Part shown: positions 1 to 8,664 of the stretch, piece after piece | Layout of the letters: every line of letters starts with the position of its first letter | Numbering within the stretch: the stretch's first letter is position 1 | DNA from: CAYVBJ01 sp964517005 | Lineage (GTDB): Bacteria; Bacteroidota; Rhodothermia; Balneolales; Balneolaceae | Length of the DNA: 64,000 nucleotides | Reading direction: 5' to 3' | NCBI GenBank assembly: GCA_964517005.1 | Contig: CAZFAJ010000001.1 | Location: forward strand, 1-64,000 | The notes under the pieces: generated by a model | Database searches by the model: none | Told to the model about the DNA's origin: nothing | Seen by the model: the letters and a program-made list of their open reading frames with translations, nothing else | Made by a program: the position numbers and the translations under genes

Positions 1-1
1 G

Positions 2-481
2 GTTTTTATCCTGTTTTTAAATTCGAAAGAATTTGATCTTTTCAACTTACAGGCAGGTAATCATATTCAGATCTTCTCTTTATGCAGTGTACTTGCACTT
101 GAGTTAATTCTCATCCGGTCGTTACGGCCAGCACATTCGCGATTTCCCTATCCTTTTGTTTTTGCGCCTTATCTCGCATATGCAACAATTCCCTTTATGT
201 TTTCTACAATAAATTTATACCTGTTAACCACTGCAATATTAGGAGGGGGGGCACTGATTGTTTCATTTCTTCTTATACCCGGATTAATTCAGAGAATTAA
301 AACAACCGGATTTCTTTTAACCGGCATTCTTTTGCTGACAGTGGCATACCTATTTCAAATATTGCAAATGTTATACACAGTTTCTGAATCCTGGATCACA
401 GATGTTCCATTTGCTTTCGGAATGGTGTTAGTATCTGTTCCCGTTAGTGAAATTTTAAATCATAAAACTCAAATTAGATAA
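2..481 (+). CDS. Multi-pass membrane protein, 5' end cut off by window edge
   Basis: The reading frame is open without a stop from base 2 to the TAA at 479-481, so the internal ATG at 197 is not necessarily the start and the gene begins outside the window. The visible 159 residues are very hydrophobic, with about four membrane-spanning stretches separated by short polar loops. I do not recognise a family. It lies 7 bases upstream of the peroxiredoxin gene on the same strand and is probably co-transcribed with it. Confidence 0.6.
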   Translation, partial: VFILFLNSKEFDLFNLQAGNHIQIFSLCSVLALELILIRSLRPAHSRFPYPFVFAPYLAYATIPFMFSTINLYLLTTAILGGGALIVSFLLIPGLIQRIKTTGFLLTGILLLTVAYLFQILQMLYTVSESWITDVPFAFGMVLVSVPVSEILNHKTQIR

Positions 482-488
482 GTACCTG

Positions 489-950
489 ATGTCATTACAA
501 AAAGGCGACAAAGCACCTGATTTTACATTAAAAAACGCAGAAGGTAATGATGTTTCATTGTCAGAATTGAGAAAAGGAAGTGATGTAGTGCTTCTTTTTT
601 TTCCTCTGGCGTTTACAAGCGTCTGTACGGACGAAATGTGTCATATGCGTGATAATATGAAATTATACAACTCTTTAAATGCACGGGTTGCAGGTATTAG
701 CGTAGATAGTTTTTTTACGCTCAAGGAGTTTAAAAAGTCACAAAATCTAAATTTCACTCTTTTAAGTGATTTTAATAAGGATGTTTCGGAAGCATACAAT
801 TCTCTATATGATGATTATTTTGGAATGAAGGGAGTATCTAAGCGTTCAGCATTTCTTATAGGAACAGATGGGTATATAAAATATTCTGAAGTATTAGAAG
901 ATTCCGGAAAACTTCCGGATTTCGATGCTATAGTTAACTCCATTTCCTGA
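489..950 (+). CDS. Peroxiredoxin (AhpC/TSA family, Bcp/AhpE-like)
   Basis: A 153-residue thioredoxin-fold peroxidase that reduces hydroperoxides in the cytoplasm. The active-site segment PLAFTSVCTDEMC holds the peroxidatic Cys46, with Thr43 three residues before it, and a second Cys51 five residues on, the spacing seen in atypical 2-Cys Bcp enzymes. Arg119 in the SKRSAF segment fits the conserved arginine of the active site. There is no signal peptide. Length is typical. AhpE-type one-Cys chemistry with external thiol recycling is the alternative; the second cysteine favours Bcp-like chemistry. Confidence 0.9.
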   Translation: MSLQKGDKAPDFTLKNAEGNDVSLSELRKGSDVVLLFFPLAFTSVCTDEMCHMRDNMKLYNSLNARVAGISVDSFFTLKEFKKSQNLNFTLLSDFNKDVSEAYNSLYDDYFGMKGVSKRSAFLIGTDGYIKYSEVLEDSGKLPDFDAIVNSIS

Positions 951-1050
951 ATAAAAAAACATCTATTAGCTAAATAGCAGGGGGCAATAACAACTGACAA
1001 TTTTTTATAAAGTAAACAGTATTATAACTTTACATAATATATATTATACG

Positions 1051-1731
1051 CTACTTATTCATGAGTGAAAATATGATCTGGATGGATGCCCTTACTTTTA
1101 CAGGCCTGCCGCGCTGTAAACCGGGCGTAAATTTAACTTCCTGGATAACTCTCAGTGCCTCTTCATCGCAACCGTACCCAATGCCACGCAACACAACGGG
1201 ATTTGTTACTTCTCCTTTTTCATTAATCACAAACTGAAGAGTAACCTTGCCCCCGACATTATTTTTTAAGGCAGAATCGGGATATCTGAGTTTTTGATAC
1301 AGAGTAGATATACCGCCAATCATTTCCGGCATCTGTTCTACACTTATAAATATTTCATCCTCACTCTCATTTTCATTATCAGTCTCCATTTCAGGCGGTC
1401 TGGACGGCACTTCCAATTTTTGAGTTAAATTTAATTCGGTGTCAAGGTCAATCTCTACATCTGCAATAATTTCATCGTTTGGTACTTCTACAGGAACAGG
1501 TGGCCTTGGTGGCGGTGGCGGAGCAGTTTCCTGACGTGTTTGCTCAATTTCTTCCATCTGAACAATTTCATCTGTAACTGTATATTCAATCTCTTCCTGC
1601 TGAGGATAAAAATCAATTTTGAATAACGTAATACTGATTAAAAGTGAAAGGATTAAACCAATCTCCACATTTATGTAATAGTAATTTCGAAGTTCGTTAG
1701 CTTTTCGGATATTTGATCTTAAGTTTTTCAT
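1051..1731 (-). CDS. TonB-family energy transducer, copy 1
   Basis: A 226-residue inner-membrane transducer that couples proton-motive force to outer-membrane receptors. A short cytoplasmic N-terminus is followed by one membrane anchor (about residues 22-42), a periplasmic acidic and Pro-rich linker (PPPPPRPPVPVEVP near 72-86) and a C-terminal TonB domain (about 133-226) with YP and GRPVKVR motifs. It lies directly downstream of a second copy on the same strand. The N-terminal halves are almost identical while the TonB domains have diverged. No ExbB/ExbD gene is nearby, so the motor proteins are encoded elsewhere. Confidence 0.9.
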   Translation of the reverse strand: MKNLRSNIRKANELRNYYYINVEIGLILSLLISITLFKIDFYPQQEEIEYTVTDEIVQMEEIEQTRQETAPPPPPRPPVPVEVPNDEIIADVEIDLDTELNLTQKLEVPSRPPEMETDNENESEDEIFISVEQMPEMIGGISTLYQKLRYPDSALKNNVGGKVTLQFVINEKGEVTNPVVLRGIGYGCDEEALRVIQEVKFTPGLQRGRPVKVRASIQIIFSLMNK

Positions 1732-1783
1732 AGTAATTACACCAATTTATTTTAGATAGCAAAATTTATAATTTTATATAGAT

Positions 1784-1813
1784 AACGATACGGGATTTCA
1801 CACCCGCATCGTT
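1784..1813 (-). terminator. Hairpin between the two tonB copies, weak terminator candidate
   Basis: Arms AACGAT+CGGG (1784-1789, 1791-1794) pair with CCCG+ATCGTT (1803-1806, 1808-1813), with one mismatch and an 8-base loop. On the minus strand it follows the stop of the upstream tonB copy, but what follows is AT-rich rather than a clean U-run, so termination may be partial or the hairpin may serve mRNA stability. Confidence 0.35.
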
Positions 1814-1821
1814 GTTTGGTG

Positions 1822-2511
1822 TCATTTGCTATTTTTAGATTTAGCCAGGCTGAATGTCACAGGAATGCTGTAGCGAACCTTTACAGGTCTTCCACGCTGC
1901 ATCCCTGGTGAAAATTTAGCCTGTTGTACTGCTCTGACCGCTTCTTTATCACATCCTCCTCCAATTCCTCTAACTACAAAAGGATCAACCACATTACCCT
2001 TTTTATCTATAACAAACTGAACAATAACTCTCCCTTCAATTCCAGCCATCCGGGCAATTTCCGGATAATGCAGATTTTCCATTACAGACGAGATACCACC
2101 GATTAACTCGGGCATTTTTTCTACTACTACAAATATTTCATCTTCAACCTCTTCCTCTTCTTCTTTTTTAACCGGAGGTGGCGGTGGCACATCCAATCTG
2201 TCCGAGAAGTTCAATTCCGTATCAAAGTCTATCTGCTCATCAATCAGAATTTCATCGTTTGGAACTTCAACAGGAACAGGTGGCCTTGGCGGCGGAGGCG
2301 GAGCTGCTTCCTGGCGTGTTTGTTCAATTTCTTCGATCTGAACAATTTCATCAGTTACTGTATATTCAATCTCTTCCTGTTCAGGATAGAAATCGATTTT
2401 GAATAACGTAATACTGATTAAAAGTGAAAGGATTAAGCCGATCTCAATATTTATGTAATAGTATTTTTTGAGATAATTTTGATTGCGAATATACCGAATT
2501 GGAGATTTCAT
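1822..2511 (-). CDS. TonB-family energy transducer, copy 2
   Basis: A 229-residue TonB protein with the same layout as its downstream neighbour: a membrane anchor near 22-42, an acidic stretch, a PPPPPRPPVPVEVP linker, a second proline run near 127-132 (PPPPPP), and a C-terminal TonB domain ending in a GRPVKVRYS segment. The ATG is preceded by a strong GGAGG at 2517-2521, unusual in a window where Shine-Dalgarno sites are mostly weak. It is first in the pair, so a promoter is expected in 2512-2735, where an imperfect palindrome lies. It probably serves a different receptor set from copy 1, given its divergent C-terminus. Confidence 0.9.
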   Translation of the reverse strand: MKSPIRYIRNQNYLKKYYYINIEIGLILSLLISITLFKIDFYPEQEEIEYTVTDEIVQIEEIEQTRQEAAPPPPPRPPVPVEVPNDEILIDEQIDFDTELNFSDRLDVPPPPPVKKEEEEEVEDEIFVVVEKMPELIGGISSVMENLHYPEIARMAGIEGRVIVQFVIDKKGNVVDPFVVRGIGGGCDKEAVRAVQQAKFSPGMQRGRPVKVRYSIPVTFSLAKSKNSK

Positions 2512-2600
2512 AACACCCTCCTTTTATTTGCGGTCAGTAATTATTAATGACTTCCTTTTATTATAATTTAACACATTATAACATAAAGGTAAATATATTT

Positions 2601-2620
2601 ATAAGATAAATTTGTCTTAT
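2601..2620. promoter_or_regulatory. Imperfect 20-base palindrome upstream of the tonB pair
   Basis: ATAAGATAAATTTGTCTTAT reads almost the same on both strands (one mispaired position in each half). It lies about 90 bases upstream of the tonB copy 2 start in an otherwise AT-rich spacer, a plausible place for an operator. No regulator gene is adjacent and no known box is matched, so this is only a candidate. Confidence 0.25.
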
Positions 2621-2735
2621 ATATCTATCTATCGCTACTATAAAAGAGTATGTTATCTTATTATATTATCTGTAGCAGTCACCAATCCGGACTCTTTCGT
2701 TATTTGAGAATAAATTCAGAAAATTGTTTTAAAAG

Positions 2736-3071
2736 CTATATCTCAATTTCAATTTCAAATCGCCCTTCTGAATTGCTTTCCAGCTCAATTTTATCAAGAA
2801 TAGCATCACTGTTTAATGCTTCATCCAAAAGATAATACCCACTCTCTTCACTTTTGTGAATTTTCCCGGAAACTCTGTTTGTATCAATAACCAATAGCAG
2901 AACCTTTTTTCTGCCTGTAAATTTAGAATTTGCCATAGATTCTATAGCCTCCGGAGAAATTAACTGAATGCTTCCGGCAGAATCAAAGTTCTCCGGTTTA
3001 AACCTTCCGTTTTGATTATTCTCCATCCATTTTCTTTTTGTTACCAGATAGAATAGTAATTCGGGAGCCAT
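2736..3071 (-). CDS. DUF952 family protein
   Basis: A 111-residue cytoplasmic protein that looks like DUF952: an N-terminal LLFYLVTKRKWME segment, a central Ser-rich ISPEAIESMANSKF stretch and a VLLLVIDTNRV strand. The family's function is unknown; the fold is related to ADP-ribosyltransferase-like small domains. It is the last gene of a leftward operon and starts 2 bases after the aspA-like gene ends, so it is translationally linked to the rimB-rimK-aspA-like set. A role there is inference only. Confidence 0.65.
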   Translation of the reverse strand: MAPELLFYLVTKRKWMENNQNGRFKPENFDSAGSIQLISPEAIESMANSKFTGRKKVLLLVIDTNRVSGKIHKSEESGYYLLDEALNSDAILDKIELESNSEGRFEIEIEI

Positions 3072-3073
3072 TT

Positions 3074-4030
3074 TTATTTATTTTTTTGATTGATTGCCAA
3101 GTGCATAAGAGCATCACCCTTGTGAACAATTGGGTTATTGTTCAATCCAATTATCCTGCCTTTACTGTTTGAAATTATTTTAAAACTCTCTTGGCCAAAC
3201 GGATCTGTAATCCAGCCAAGTAACTGTCTCTTTTCCACAAAATTGCCCAGTTCAATATTTGGTTTAAAAAGCCCGGCATATTTAGCTCTTATCCAGCTGC
3301 TTTTTTCATATATGAGCGTTTCGAATTCAGGTCCGGGTGCATTCTCTATCATACTAAGGTGCTTCATCAATCGAAGAGTCCCAGTCACTCCAAGATTTAT
3401 TCCCAATTCATCAAATCTCAGAGATTCTCCGGTTTCATAAACAAGAATGTGTTTTTTCTTTTTAAATGCGGCTTTTCGAAATGATTTTTCAATTAATGAA
3501 GAGTGCATAATAACCGGTGGTGAAAAGGCATTTGCCAGTTCCACGTTTTTTTCGATGTCAAACGTACATCTGAGTTGCGGATAATTTGCACGGCTGGCTC
3601 CACCGGTATGAAAATCTATACCGATATTGATATGCGGTATAATCTCAGTCATTACTGTGTAAGCTACAAGATTTGCAAGCGAACCCGTTTTTTTACCCGG
3701 AAAACTTCGGTTGATATCCTTGCCGTCAGGCACACCGCGGACATTTTGAATAAAACCGTAAATATTGACAAGAGGAATAGCAATAATTGTTCCTTTTTTA
3801 AGAATATTGAAATTGTGAGTAAGAATTCTCCGGATAATTTCAATACCATTTATTTCATCGCCATGCAGACCTCCCGTCAAAAGCAAAACAGGCCCGTCAT
3901 CAGCTGCCCTAACTATTTTGACCGGCAAATCAATAACTGTATGGGTTGGCAAACGAGCAATACTCAGATTCAGATTTACAGATTCACCCAAACCAATATT
4001 GGTATTGTTAATTTTAATTGTGTCAGGCAT
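3074..4030 (-). CDS. Succinylglutamate desuccinylase/aspartoacylase-family zinc carboxypeptidase-like enzyme
   Basis: A 318-residue M14-like metal-dependent deacylase. The zinc ligands are visible as H56-G-D-E59 in GGLHGDE and H141 in DFHTGG; a candidate catalytic Glu lies in the YETGES segment. The C-terminal part is the beta-barrel extension usual for AstE/AspA-like proteins. Its start overlaps the rimK stop by 8 bases. A RimK-type ligase, a RimB-type retropepsin and this hydrolase are repeatedly found together in bacteria, which suggests it acts on a peptide-like or acylated product of RimK chemistry. The substrate cannot be read from sequence. Confidence 0.85.
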   Translation of the reverse strand: MPDTIKINNTNIGLGESVNLNLSIARLPTHTVIDLPVKIVRAADDGPVLLLTGGLHGDEINGIEIIRRILTHNFNILKKGTIIAIPLVNIYGFIQNVRGVPDGKDINRSFPGKKTGSLANLVAYTVMTEIIPHINIGIDFHTGGASRANYPQLRCTFDIEKNVELANAFSPPVIMHSSLIEKSFRKAAFKKKKHILVYETGESLRFDELGINLGVTGTLRLMKHLSMIENAPGPEFETLIYEKSSWIRAKYAGLFKPNIELGNFVEKRQLLGWITDPFGQESFKIISNSKGRIIGLNNNPIVHKGDALMHLAINQKNK

Positions 4031-4958
4031 TTATTTTAACGTTTTTACGCCTTTTTCGCTGCTTCAATGATTTTACCTTTTTCTCTATATAGTCAATAAC
4101 CTCAGCGGCAATATCTTTACCTGTAGATTTTTCAATCCCTTCAAGGCCTGGAGAAGAGTTTACTTCCAATACAAGAGGCCCTCTTTTTGACTGTAATAAG
4201 TCTACCCCGGCTATCGCAAGCCCCATAGCTTTGGCAGCACGTAGTGCAACTTCCCTCTCTTTTCTGCTTAATTTAATGATCTCACCCGAGCCGCCCTGGT
4301 GCAGATTTGATCTGAACTCACCCTCTTTACCTTGTCTCTTCATCGCGCCAACAACTTTATTATCCACAATGAATGCCCTGATATCTGCACCCTTTGCTTC
4401 TTCAATAAATTCCTGAACAATTATACGAGCTTTCATACTGTGAAATGCATCAATTATCGATTCGGCAGCTTTGAGTGTAGGTGCAAGAACAACACCGTAA
4501 CCTTGCGTTCCTTCCAACAATTTTACAATAAGCGGGGCTCCCCCAACACTTTCAATAATCTTTTTAACCTCTTTAGAATAGTTCGTAAAAACTGTTTTTG
4601 GAAGTCCGACATTTGCCCTTGCAAGTATTTGGAGGCTCCGGAGTTTATCTCTTGACCGGACAAGTGCCTGAGACTCGACTGCTGCAAATACATTCATCAT
4701 TTCAAACTGCCGGACAACGGCAGCACCATAAAAAGTAACAGATGCTCCAATTCTCGGGATCACAGCATCAATACGTTCAACTTTTTCTCCCTGGAAATAA
4801 ATACAGGGATTATCTTGTTCAATCACGATATCACATTTCAAATGATCTAACACAACCGCTTCATGTCCTCTGTTTTCAATTGTTTGAATGAGTCGTTGAG
4901 TTGAATAAAGTGTTTTATTTCTGGATAATATTAAAATCCTTAATTTACTATCAGGCAT
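4023..4958 (-). CDS. rimK: RimK-family ATP-grasp alpha-L-glutamate ligase
   Basis: A 311-residue ATP-grasp ligase. In E. coli RimK adds glutamates to the C-terminus of ribosomal protein S6 and makes poly-alpha-glutamate. Visible marks are the N-terminal pre-ATP-grasp fold (LRILILSRN), the glycine-rich GGAPLIVKLLEGTQGYGV segment, the AMKRQGK and RSNLHQGG motifs and the metal-binding EVNSSPGLEGIE near the C-terminus. A basic tail (KQRKRRKN) is extra. It follows rimB-like by 9 bases and overlaps the aspA-like gene by 8, so all are one transcription unit. The target protein in this organism is not known. Confidence 0.92.
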   Translation of the reverse strand: MPDSKLRILILSRNKTLYSTQRLIQTIENRGHEAVVLDHLKCDIVIEQDNPCIYFQGEKVERIDAVIPRIGASVTFYGAAVVRQFEMMNVFAAVESQALVRSRDKLRSLQILARANVGLPKTVFTNYSKEVKKIIESVGGAPLIVKLLEGTQGYGVVLAPTLKAAESIIDAFHSMKARIIVQEFIEEAKGADIRAFIVDNKVVGAMKRQGKEGEFRSNLHQGGSGEIIKLSRKEREVALRAAKAMGLAIAGVDLLQSKRGPLVLEVNSSPGLEGIEKSTGKDIAAEVIDYIEKKVKSLKQRKRRKNVKINA

Positions 4959-4967
4959 ATATATAAA

Positions 4968-5411
4968 TTAATCAGTTAAAAATTTTTTTGACACGTCTAC
5001 AATGAATTTATTATGCAAAAATTTTCGGCCAATCAGTACCGGATACTTCATATTTGTACGATCAGCGAGAGTCAATTCAATCGTATAGGCTCGATTCAAT
5101 ATGTTCATTTTTGTTTTTACAGCCACCCGTTCTTCAATAATTCCGTTTGAGCTTTTTACTTTCCTGACATTTTTAACAACACTGGTATAGAGGGTTTTCT
5201 CATACTCCGGATGATCAGGGTCTAATAAATAAAATCTAACCATATGAACATTATTATCCGTGTACTGTTCAACATGGTGACAGTGAAGACTGGATGTATA
5301 AGCACCGGTATCTATTTTGGCATCCAGGCAGATGATGTTCCACTCGGGAAAATCTATATGTTCAAGCCTTCCGATTACTTTGACAGCAAATGATTTTTGA
5401 CTTTTTTTCAT
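4968..5411 (-). CDS. RimB-type retropepsin-like protease (ATP-dependent zinc protease family, DUF785)
   Basis: A 147-residue protein with a retropepsin-like active-site segment D34-T35-G36-A37-Y-T-S-S-L-H and a C-terminal PVLIGRKFL motif, both hallmarks of the family annotated as RimB or putative ATP-dependent zinc protease. In Pseudomonas fluorescens RimB works with RimK in ribosome modification. It is first in the leftward operon rimB-rimK-aspA-like-DUF952. The start ATG at 5411 is preceded by an AT-rich divergent spacer shared with the acid phosphatase gene. Confidence 0.85.
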   Translation of the reverse strand: MKKSQKSFAVKVIGRLEHIDFPEWNIICLDAKIDTGAYTSSLHCHHVEQYTDNNVHMVRFYLLDPDHPEYEKTLYTSVVKNVRKVKSSNGIIEERVAVKTKMNILNRAYTIELTLADRTNMKYPVLIGRKFLHNKFIVDVSKKFLTD

Positions 5412-5505
5412 CAGGCGAAAAAGATAACAATAAAATTTATTTTCAATTGAAAAGCTTTCATTATTTTATTTCAAATCCGGGAAATTCTGAATTAGACAAA
5501 TAAAA

Positions 5506-6336
5506 ATGAAACACATTTATTTATCAATACCAATTATAGCCGTTGGCTTTCTGATCCAATCGGTTACAGTATCACATAAAGCTGATAATGCATCCACACT
5601 TTCTACATTATGGATACAAAACGCAGCTGAATACAAGGCATTGTCTCGTCAGACTTATTATACAGCGGAGCGTTTTTTACAATATGCACTCGATGATGAC
5701 CAATGGACAGCATCGCTTGAACAAGGTGAAAATTACGAAAACCTCCCTCCTGCGATCGTTTTGGACGTTGATGAAACAGTTCTGGATAATTCCTATTACC
5801 AGGCAAGATTGATCCTGAACAACGAATCTTTTTCACCTGATACCTGGAATCAGTGGGTGAATGAAACACAAGCCACTGCCATTGAAGGTGCTGTTTCGCT
5901 GACCAATTTCGCCGATTCTCTTGGAATAAAAATCTTTTATGTAACGAACAGAGATGTTTCAACTGAAAAGGAGACAATTGAAAATCTTCGAAAGATCGGT
6001 TTTCCGCTATCGGATAATATCAGAACCGTCTTAACAAATGGAGCACGTAAAGACTGGACCAGCGCAAAAACGGAACGGCGTAAATGGATTGCAGGACGTT
6101 ATCGCATTTTGATGTTGTTTGGAGATGACCTGAATGATTTTTTGTACGCTAAAAACACCACAATGGATGAGCGCGATCAAATGGTAGCTGAGCATAGTGA
6201 TAAATGGGGATATCAGTGGTTTATGTTACCCAACCCGGTGTATGGATCCTGGGAACGGGCACTTGTAAATTTTGAATCTGTCTCCACAGAGAAAAAAAAG
6301 GATCACTGGCTCGATCATTTACAAACTTTAGATTAA
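5506..6336 (+). CDS. HAD acid phosphatase, 5'-nucleotidase lipoprotein e(P4) family
   Basis: A 276-residue exported class-C acid phosphatase of the HAD superfamily; e(P4) enzymes strip phosphate from nucleotides such as NMN and AMP. Motif I is LDVDETVLDN, motif II is VTNRD, and the acidic pair GDDLNDF is motif IV. A hydrophobic N-terminal segment (about residues 4-20) directs export. The N-terminal region has no cysteine, so unlike the classic e(P4) it cannot be a lipoprotein and is probably soluble in the periplasm. Its 3' end overlaps the convergent small gene by 4 bases. Confidence 0.88.
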   Translation: MKHIYLSIPIIAVGFLIQSVTVSHKADNASTLSTLWIQNAAEYKALSRQTYYTAERFLQYALDDDQWTASLEQGENYENLPPAIVLDVDETVLDNSYYQARLILNNESFSPDTWNQWVNETQATAIEGAVSLTNFADSLGIKIFYVTNRDVSTEKETIENLRKIGFPLSDNIRTVLTNGARKDWTSAKTERRKWIAGRYRILMLFGDDLNDFLYAKNTTMDERDQMVAEHSDKWGYQWFMLPNPVYGSWERALVNFESVSTEKKKDHWLDHLQTLD

Positions 6337-6635
6337 TTTTTCTGTTCTTTCTCTTGTGGCAAAAGCGCACAGAGTAATTTTGTTTTCAGGGGGCTGACAT
6401 AGGATCCATAACTGGCAACCAGGTACTTTTTTTCATTACCGGGTGTTTTAATCACATAAAGAGTGGACTCATCCCCCGGGTCTGTACCCGAATCAAAACT
6501 AAAAGTATCAATAATTTCCATCTGATCAACCTGCGAAAGGTATGTATTCACGATCTCTTCATCCTCGTGTTTTATGATGTTCTCAATCCCTTTTTCTTTC
6601 AGATCTTCAATGGCATCAGCTAAATCTTTGTACAT
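6333..6635 (-). CDS. Small conserved-looking acidic cytoplasmic protein
   Basis: A 100-residue protein with no signal peptide or membrane segment. It has an N-terminal amphipathic helix (DLADAIEDLKEKGI), then a mixed alpha/beta body with TLYVIKTPGNEKKYLVASYG. Small Bacteroidota proteins with this layout are sometimes labelled phosphoribosylpyrophosphate synthetase without catalytic motifs; I see no PRPP synthase signature here and assign no function. A clear AGGAG Shine-Dalgarno precedes the ATG at 6635, supporting a real gene. Confidence 0.6.
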   Translation of the reverse strand: MYKDLADAIEDLKEKGIENIIKHEDEEIVNTYLSQVDQMEIIDTFSFDSGTDPGDESTLYVIKTPGNEKKYLVASYGSYVSPLKTKLLCALLPQEKEQKN

Positions 6636-6903
6636 ATAATCTCCTTTCTTTTAATTTAACGATTTTTGTCTTGGAAAACTGTATCTGCACAAATCAACTT
6701 TGATCCACAATTGCAAATGTTATGGCTGCTACTAATAACAACGAAAATACTGTGAATCAGTTAACATATAATTATAACAAAAAACAGATTAGGATCATTT
6801 AAATCAGAATCTGAAAAATGTTTTTACCTTACGTAAGTTTAATCCCTCAGATGAAAACTGTATCATAGCTTATATCCCAATAAAACGATTCAATTCATAA
6901 TCA

Positions 6904-7998
6904 ATGTTCAAAAACTTGCCACGCCCTATTGCACTGGTGGATGAAAGCCGCTGCAAAAAAAATATTCAACGGATGAGCCGCAAGGCTGAAGAACTGCAGC
7001 TTACATTTCGGCCTCATTTTAAAACTCATCAGTCACTTGAAATTGGTAAATGGTTTAAGGATTACCCAATTGATGGTATTACTGTGTCCACACCTGAGAT
7101 GGCCGGTTATTTCGCTGCCGGCGGATGGAAGGATATTACAATTGCATTTCCGTTTTTCCCGGGACAATTAAGTGCCGTGAACGCTCTCACGGAAATATGC
7201 AACCTCCGCTTATTTGCAAATCAAAAAGAGGTAGTGACGTTTCTGGATAAAAACCTTTTACGACCGGTTTCATTATATATTGAAATTGATGCAGGCTATG
7301 GACGAACCGGTGTATCTGCAGAAAATCTTCCTGCTATTAAAGAGATAATGAATACTATTAGAAACAGCTCAAAATGCAGATTTCACGGATTCTATATACA
7401 TGACGGACGAACTTATAGTGCCAGAGGAGTTTCAGAAATTAAAAAGCAAATTCAGCCTGCTCTAACAGCAATTAAAAAGCTAAAATGTCACTATCCAGAG
7501 GCATCATATTCGTTAGGGGATACTCCCTCATGCAGTGTTCTCGACACATTTGAAGATGTTGATGAGATCTCTCCCGGAAATTTTGTCTTTTATGACCTTA
7601 TGCAAAATCATATTGGCAGTTGTAACAGAGATAATATTGCTTTTTATGTAGCCTGTCCTGTTGCAGAATACAATCAGGCAAGAATGAAAATGATTGTCCA
7701 TGGCGGTGCAGTCCATTTTTCAAAAGATTCTATTGAGGCGGACGGAAGTCCGTCTTATGGCCTTGTAACTAATTATTACGGTTCGTCTGAACTGAATTGG
7801 GAAGATCGGGTTCATCTGCGCAGCCTTTCGCAGGAACATGGCACAATCGATTTGCCGGAATCGTTTAAGAAAACAGATTTTTCAGGTGACAGTGCCTCGG
7901 TTTTGGTCTGCCCTGTTCACTCCTGCCTGTCTGCAAATCTATTTAATAGCTATCAAACGATGAGCGGTCGGAAAATCGAAAAGCGGATTCTTTCATGA
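6904..7998 (+). CDS. D-threonine aldolase / D-serine dehydratase-like PLP enzyme
   Basis: A 364-residue fold-type III PLP enzyme with an alanine-racemase-like N-terminal barrel. Lys40 in RPHFKTHQ is the expected PLP Schiff-base lysine. The C-terminal CPVHSC segment supplies His339 and Cys341, the usual zinc pair of D-serine dehydratases (DSD1 type). D-serine dehydratase and D-threonine aldolase activities cannot be told apart by eye. The ATG at 6904 follows a long non-coding spacer. Its stop overlaps the start of the next gene as ATGA, so the two are coupled. Confidence 0.85.
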   Translation: MFKNLPRPIALVDESRCKKNIQRMSRKAEELQLTFRPHFKTHQSLEIGKWFKDYPIDGITVSTPEMAGYFAAGGWKDITIAFPFFPGQLSAVNALTEICNLRLFANQKEVVTFLDKNLLRPVSLYIEIDAGYGRTGVSAENLPAIKEIMNTIRNSSKCRFHGFYIHDGRTYSARGVSEIKKQIQPALTAIKKLKCHYPEASYSLGDTPSCSVLDTFEDVDEISPGNFVFYDLMQNHIGSCNRDNIAFYVACPVAEYNQARMKMIVHGGAVHFSKDSIEADGSPSYGLVTNYYGSSELNWEDRVHLRSLSQEHGTIDLPESFKKTDFSGDSASVLVCPVHSCLSANLFNSYQTMSGRKIEKRILS

Positions 7999-8510
7999 GT
8001 AAGACCCTTACAATATCTGAAAAATATTCCGCCTATTGGCCATGGATTGCACTTTTTAGCAGTATTGCGGCAATTATAACCGGTATTGCTTATATCTATT
8101 CCGAAAATGTGCTTTTGGAAGGTTATTTGCGCCTTGCTGCTTTTATATTTTTTGCCATTTGCTTGCTTAGCCTTTTTAAGGTGCGTGACGGCAAAGTCGA
8201 TATGAAATTTATAGCGGACGACCAGGTTCTCACCATCGAATATCATCAAAAGAACCGGCTCACCGAGGAAGAGATTTTTGATTTTTCAGATATTTCAGAT
8301 ATGAAAATATCCCCGCTTCCCAACAGGTCGATCTACAATGACCTGATGCGTTCAGACCGCTGTCTTCAGGTAAAACGGAAAGATAGTGGATGGATTTATT
8401 TGAATGAAATTGATGGCCGTACAATTCCGCTTGAAGAATGTAATGCCGATAAGATCAAGCGCTTTTTAATGCCGCTTATTATGAACAATAGAGACGCAGA
8501 CAAAGAATAA
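7995..8510 (+). CDS. Small membrane protein with two TM segments
   Basis: A 171-residue protein with two predicted membrane helices (about 17-36 and 44-62) followed by a soluble domain of about 105 residues rich in short strands. This is a layout like small bacterial proteins with a PH-like C-terminal domain, but no family is recognised. It overlaps the upstream PLP-enzyme gene by 4 bases (ATGA). Downstream lie 154 bases of spacer before tdk, with no obvious hairpin. Confidence 0.6.
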   Translation: MSKTLTISEKYSAYWPWIALFSSIAAIITGIAYIYSENVLLEGYLRLAAFIFFAICLLSLFKVRDGKVDMKFIADDQVLTIEYHQKNRLTEEEIFDFSDISDMKISPLPNRSIYNDLMRSDRCLQVKRKDSGWIYLNEIDGRTIPLEECNADKIKRFLMPLIMNNRDADKE

Positions 8511-8664
8511 GTAAATTTGCTGATATTTCAGGTCAAGTTTACATGGGTAAAAATGAAAATTAACACAATATTCTACCCAAAAGTCATACCGAAATTTTTT
8601 CTTTTAACAGATCAGGTATATATTCCACGTTTAGGAAATTTTTAAAGAGATCAGTTAACCGTTT

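Noticed and set aside
3575..4039. A 154-codon plus-strand frame opposite the aspartoacylase-like gene
   Set aside because: It is Asn/Ile-rich noise, the shadow of a well-supported minus-strand gene.
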